Source: Phycisphaerae bacterium (GTDB taxonomy: Bacteria > Planctomycetota > Phycisphaerae > Phycisphaerales > UBA1924). Taken from it: a DNA stretch of 64,000 nucleotides. The notes beneath the pieces were generated by a model. That model was not told the origin of the DNA. It saw only the letters and a list, made by a program, of their open reading frames with translations, and searched no databases. Within the stretch, counting starts at the first letter, position 1. Every line of letters begins with the position of its first letter. The translations under genes were made by a program, and so were the position numbers. Shown here piece by piece: positions 60,713 to 64,000 of the stretch. The stretch is taken from assembly GCA_016794925.1 (NCBI GenBank), contig JAEUIW010000003.1:141543-205542 (forward strand). The letters are read 5' to 3'.

Positions 60713-61977
60713 GGCACGTCCCGCCCCCGCACGCCGCCGATCGTGTGCATCCCGAACGGGTAGTCCACGAGATGGATCAGCCCCGGGAAGTTGCCGTCCC
60801 CTTCCTCGTACCCCGCCGCGATCTCCGCCAGCGAAGACGACGTTGCGCTCCCGTCCAACCCCGCCCACCGCAACGCGATCGAGGGATCCTGCCACGCCCG
60901 GCCGCCGGTCTGCGACTCGAGGATCGCGGCGTAGTCCATCATCAGCATCTTCTTCGAAGGATACACCGCGGATGACAGGTGCGCGGCGCCCCACTGCGCC
61001 GGCCCGACGCGCGTGGACGGATTCCAATACTCGGGCGACGCCAAGAATGCGCACCCGTAGTAATATGACGTGCCGCCGGTGCGCGCCCTGGCTGGTGAAT
61101 AGAACGTCTCATGGTTGGGATTGCCCCCATACGCGCGGTCCGCCATCCCGTAGTTCCACGCCACATGAGTCGCGAAGTGCGGCCCGGAGACTTCTCCGCG
61201 CGACTGGCACATCATGCGGAACGTGCTTGATTCTGGTGGTGTGAAGTAGGGAAGCATGTCCTGATAGTCGGTCGCGTACCCCGCGAACACCTGCGCGTGC
61301 GTGCGGAGGTGAGACAGCGACGCGGCATTCCTGGCGGCGCCGCGAACGAGGACAATCGACGGCAGGACCACGGCCGCGAGAATCCCGATCACGCAGCACG
61401 TCACCAGGATTTCCTGGAGCGTAAACCCGGAGCGCCCGAGGCGCACGCCCCGGGCGCTCACGCCGGCCGATGGCATCGTCGGTTGCCGGCGGGCTCGTTC
61501 CACGGACCAGCACATCCCGACCGCAAGAAGAGCGATGAACACGCAGTTGCGCCCAATCGTATACGGAACGAGATCGTGATCGCTCCAATACCGGTCGATC
61601 AGCGCCAGGCACGAGCATGTGGGCGGCATCGCGGTCGCGAGCTGGAAGACGTACAGAGTGGTGTACGCGCTCAAGAGCCCCAGCCCTAGCAACGGGGCCG
61701 CTTTCCGCGCGACGCCCGAGAACCACAGGCAGCCCACGGCCAATTCGCACAGCGGCGCGGCGTGGGCCACGATCGGCCGCGCGACGGGTGGGATCAACGT
61801 CCAGCTGCTCAACGTCGATTCAAACGCGGGAACATCGACGCTCTTGGTCACTCCCGCGAGCAGGATGAGCCCGAGCACGAAATCGACGCAACGCCTGCCG
61901 ATCCACTCCCGCCACGCGCGACGACGCGAGCGGGCGAACGTCGCCCCCGTCACGGTGGCCGCGGCGTCAGCACTCAC
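60709..61977 (-). CDS. MauE-like membrane domain fused to a type IV pseudopilin
   Basis: 422 residues from GTG 61977. Residues of about 25-160 are MauE/DoxX-like: four helices with LGLILLAGVTKSVDVPAF, PLCELAVGCLWFSG and the C121-S-C123 motif after the third helix. A short basic linker (161-183) leads to a prepilin peptidase site, G184-FTLQE with Glu at +5, and the hydrophobic helix EILVTCCVIGILAAVVLPSI. The rest is a pseudopilin-type globular domain ending GGVRGRD, as in planctomycete DUF1559-like pilins. A prepilin site in mid-chain is unusual: cleavage after G184 would separate a redox protein from a pilin. GTGA overlap with the Cys-rich gene. Confidence 0.85.
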   Translation of the reverse strand: MSADAAATVTGATFARSRRRAWREWIGRRCVDFVLGLILLAGVTKSVDVPAFESTLSSWTLIPPVARPIVAHAAPLCELAVGCLWFSGVARKAAPLLGLGLLSAYTTLYVFQLATAMPPTCSCLALIDRYWSDHDLVPYTIGRNCVFIALLAVGMCWSVERARRQPTMPSAGVSARGVRLGRSGFTLQEILVTCCVIGILAAVVLPSIVLVRGAARNAASLSHLRTHAQVFAGYATDYQDMLPYFTPPESSTFRMMCQSRGEVSGPHFATHVAWNYGMADRAYGGNPNHETFYSPARARTGGTSYYYGCAFLASPEYWNPSTRVGPAQWGAAHLSSAVYPSKKMLMMDYAAILESQTGGRAWQDPSIALRWAGLDGSATSSSLAEIAAGYEEGDGNFPGLIHLVDYPFGMHTIGGVRGRDVP

Positions 61978-62363
61978 CAGCAGAAATCCCCGTCAGGGTC
62001 CGTTGAACTGCACGACGTGGGAATCGGCGACGTCAGCGAGCACTCGCCGACCTCGCTCCCGCAGATCGGATTCTGCTTGGTGCAGGTGCCCACGAGCGAT
62101 GTGGAATACGAATCAAGCCCCGGTGAACCGCCCCGGATCGAGTGAACCGCGAATGGCCCGCCGACCGTGGCGCCGTCACAACCCCAATGATCGCCCTCGG
62201 ATGGCCCGCCCGGCGGGCAGATGATATGGGATGGCGTGCAGCAGTTGTACGTGGCCCCGCTCCGCCAGCACATGCCCGCGACGAGCACCGAGGGCGCGGC
62301 GAGCGACGCCGCGATGACGACGTGCACCGAAGTGCCGCGACGCGAAAAAATCAGTTTCATCAT
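61974..62363 (-). CDS. Exported cysteine-rich small protein
   Basis: 129 residues. A signal peptide or helix ends near residue 30 (LAAPSVLVAGMC). The mature part of about 98 residues has ten cysteines (32, 41, 42, 49, 62, 94, 101, 108, 118, 128) and many Gly, Ser, Thr and Pro. Cys at 10% predicts up to five disulfides. No family recognised. ATG 62363 overlaps the preceding stop (ATGA) and its own stop overlaps the GTG of the MauE-pseudopilin gene. A likely substrate of the MauE domain; this is inference from order and cysteine content. Confidence 0.72.
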   Translation of the reverse strand: MMKLIFSRRGTSVHVVIAASLAAPSVLVAGMCWRSGATYNCCTPSHIICPPGGPSEGDHWGCDGATVGGPFAVHSIRGGSPGLDSYSTSLVGTCTKQNPICGSEVGECSLTSPIPTSCSSTDPDGDFCW

Positions 62364-63499
62364 GTGGTTCCTTGTGAATGAACGCGACGAACGCCTCGGA
62401 ACCGAACCGCGGCGACGATCGAAATGAACGCCATCACGGCGCCCGCCAGGCCCCAGCCCAGCCAGCGTCGAGCCGGAACCAGCGAGCCCGTGTCCGCTCG
62501 GTTCGGTGGGTTGCCGTCCGCGTTGCCGGATCCGTCCTGGCGAACCAGCGTCCGACCGTCCAGCGCGCCCCGCAGCGCATCGGGCCGATCCGCGCTGGGC
62601 ATCGCGGTCACGCGTTCGAACGTGCCGGCCGCGCCGGGCTGGACATCTTCGAGCAGCCAGCGGCGATCCAACCGACCGTCCGGACGCAACTTGCTGACCG
62701 TGTGACAGAGCCAACGCCCGAGAGCCTCGTTATAGCGCCAATCATCATAAACGTATGATTCTCCCACGGCCTGACGTTGCCCCCGCTGGTGCGTGATCCG
62801 CACCCGCTCGACAAAGCCGCGTTCCGCGCCCGCGTCCCATCGCCCCTCGTACATGAGGCCGAACAGAGGCTCGCCATCCACTTCGCGCGAGAGCGCCCGA
62901 ACCGTCCAACCGAGCCCGGAAACCGCGAGCGTTCGATTCGGCAGGCGCATGAACGTCTCGCAGTACATGCCCCCGAGGAGGAACCGGCGCAACTCAGGAC
63001 CGAACACCCGTTCCGATGCCGGCACCCCGTCACGATCCGGATCGGGCGGCACGAGCACGGTGAGCTGAGGCTTGCTCAGCGTCCACGCCGTCGCCGGCGT
63101 GCGGACCTCATCACGGTACCCGTCGGGAATCGCGGACGGGTCGCTGCAGTAGCGCCAACGGCCGTTTCCCCGGCACCAGAGGTGAACGCGGATGAACTCC
63201 GGTGTCCCCTCGTGCGCGAGCGTCCACGAGCGCAGCGTGCCACGGTCCGGATGATCGGGCTTGCCCTCCACGGAAGCTCGCATTCGCAACAACTCATCAT
63301 CGGTGGGCGCGAACGCGAACTCCATGCGCCACCGCAGCGAGCAGTCACCCAGATCCGGCAACGCTTGCGCCGCGGCCCATTCCGCTTCAAACCAGTTATG
63401 CACGACGTCGCGTGAAGGAGACGGCTGGCCTTCCGCGGCCGCACACACAGCCATCGTCGCAATCGCAACACAGGCGTGATGAATACTGCGTACCGGCAT
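62360..63499 (-). CDS. Exported, C-terminally anchored protein of the MauE-pseudopilin operon
   Basis: 379 residues from ATG 63499, with GGAG 8 bases upstream. A signal peptide ends near AAAEGQ (about residue 24). The large exported domain of about 310 residues has WRMEFAFAPTDDELLRMRAS and a Tyr/Trp-rich middle, resembling outer-membrane lipoprotein-carrier-type beta sheets, but no family is firm. A C-terminal helix (WLGWGLAGAVMAFISIVAAV) with a basic tail anchors it. It is first of three genes overlapping by 4 bases each, behind a TTGACA/TAGTCT promoter with a G10 spacer. Confidence 0.75.
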   Translation of the reverse strand: MPVRSIHHACVAIATMAVCAAAEGQPSPSRDVVHNWFEAEWAAAQALPDLGDCSLRWRMEFAFAPTDDELLRMRASVEGKPDHPDRGTLRSWTLAHEGTPEFIRVHLWCRGNGRWRYCSDPSAIPDGYRDEVRTPATAWTLSKPQLTVLVPPDPDRDGVPASERVFGPELRRFLLGGMYCETFMRLPNRTLAVSGLGWTVRALSREVDGEPLFGLMYEGRWDAGAERGFVERVRITHQRGQRQAVGESYVYDDWRYNEALGRWLCHTVSKLRPDGRLDRRWLLEDVQPGAAGTFERVTAMPSADRPDALRGALDGRTLVRQDGSGNADGNPPNRADTGSLVPARRWLGWGLAGAVMAFISIVAAVRFRGVRRVHSQGTT

Positions 63500-63525
63500 C
63501 ACCGAGACTCCACATGTGCGATCGC

Positions 63526-63555
63526 AGACTATCCCCCCCCCCATCGTGATGTCAA
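63526..63555 (-). promoter_or_regulatory. Promoter with G10 spacer (candidate phase-variable)
   Basis: On the minus strand a perfect -35 TTGACA (63555-63550) is followed by an 18-base spacer, of which ten bases are a G run (63542-63533), and by TAGTCT (63531-63526). GATAGT at 63533-63528 is an alternative -10 with a 16-base spacer. Transcription would start near 63519, 20 bases before the ribosome site and ATG 63499. It is the only full -35 consensus I found in the window. Confidence 0.6.
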
Positions 63556-64000
63556 GTTCCTGTCACATTATCGTAACGACTGAGAGCAGTGTCGTGTTAC
63601 TTGATAATCAGCGACGTGCATGGAGCGGTATCGGTATTCGTAAACTGTTTGTGCCGCGGCCGGTTCACGCCGATCCGAAATGATGAACCAATCTGGATGA
63701 TTTGCGTTGCTCACTTCCGCCATGCGTTCACGATCGCGCCACAAGAGAAGCATGTCATGAGATCGTGTCGTCACAGTTCGTCCACGGGCGTTGATGCCTC
63801 TCCACTTCTGCGGCGAGCATCGCTGCCTCATCATCGCGTTGTCCTAACCGGACGAAGGAACGCGGTCGCGGTTGGAGCGATGCTCGCCACCGCACGGGAG
63901 CGCAATACGCGTACGGCATGCGCATTCAACACACCCGCCCCGGCAGGGGCGGAGGAGTTCCTCATCCACGCGGCGGTGCCCAGCCGCGTCAGCACGAACG
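63556..64000. other. Low-GC stretch and right end without a confident gene
   Basis: 63556 to about 63840 has much lower GC than the rest. An imperfect inverted repeat lies at 63568-63607 (TTATCGTAACGAC and GTCGTGTTACTTGATAA). An 88-codon minus-strand frame at 63568-63834 has no homology or ribosome site and is not called. From 63840 GC rises again; both strands are open to the edge, a plus frame from ATG 63881 and a minus frame ending at TGA 63831, and I cannot choose. A perfect hairpin, CCGCCCC-GGCA-GGGGCGG, is at 63935-63952. Confidence 0.3.

Noticed and set aside
63568..63834. 88-codon minus-strand frame in the low-GC stretch
   Set aside because: No homology or ribosome site, and codon use unlike the neighbours.
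1..64000. CRISPR arrays, transposases, integrases, attachment sites and phage genes
   Set aside because: I found no spaced direct repeats, no mobile-element proteins, and a uniform composition except near 63540-63840.

Overview
The window is high-GC bacterial chromosome, close to 70% GC over nearly its whole length. It looks like a planctomycete, most likely class Phycisphaerae. The signs are a PEP-CTERM-type exported protein ending in a VPGPG-TM-RKR tail, a pseudopilin-like protein ending in the GVRGRD signature, a BatA-like VWA protein with MoxR, a GH3 protein, DUF1573/rhodanese/MauE genes, and the ACP and FabZ-like set typical of that phylum. The taxonomic call is inference from gene content. 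I see no rRNA, transposase, integrase or CRISPR array. The only RNA gene I can support is tRNA-Cys at 45498.

Layout. 1-10500: end of a flavoprotein gene, an exported PEP-CTERM protein, a DUF418 membrane protein, fused aroD-aroE, a frameshifted small membrane protein gene, two FabZ-like dehydratases around an ACP, recO, an HDOD regulator and an M16 peptidase. 10600-16900: ThiD2-ThiE, zwf, fumarylacetoacetase with an uncharacterised partner, and a tRNA-dihydrouridine synthase. 17000-20300: DUF1573-rhodanese-MauE operon, ribosomal protein S18, and a free-methionine sulfoxide reductase. 20300-31300: an RluA-type synthase, a PD40 lipoprotein, a LolCDE-like transporter, a hydrolase, a GH3 protein, a four-gene membrane redox operon containing a Rieske domain, DinB and NRDE proteins. 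31377-37557: glycan export and assembly (Wzm, Wzt, methyltransferase with a long coiled coil, GT4-GT2 fusion). 37591-45438: a lone nuoH, then sulfate activation (sat, cysC) beside two divergent TPR-sulfotransferases of identical length. 45498-56134: tRNA-Cys, MoxR, small unknowns, a LON-domain protein, a YhaM-like nuclease, rlmE, a VWA protein, an outer-membrane-like protein and a Tat-exported alkaline phosphatase. 56146-60712: a lipoprotein, CBM48, LAB_N and GT2 proteins, ferredoxin and IscX. 60709-63555: a three-gene operon behind what looks like a homopolymer-controlled promoter.

The genes suggest a cell that makes PAPS, uses it in two sulfotransferases, and builds and exports a surface glycan. 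A link between the sulfation and glycan clusters is inference from proximity.

Two observations stand out. First, the operon at 60709-63499 encodes a MauE-like membrane domain fused in one chain to a type IV pseudopilin, preceded by a 10-cysteine exported protein and a membrane-anchored exported protein. Its promoter has a perfect TTGACA separated from TAGTCT by a spacer containing a run of ten Gs, the arrangement of known phase-variable promoters. Second, thirteen genes have a TAnnnT hexamer ending 5-7 bases before the start codon, which predicts leaderless mRNAs as a common mode of expression here.
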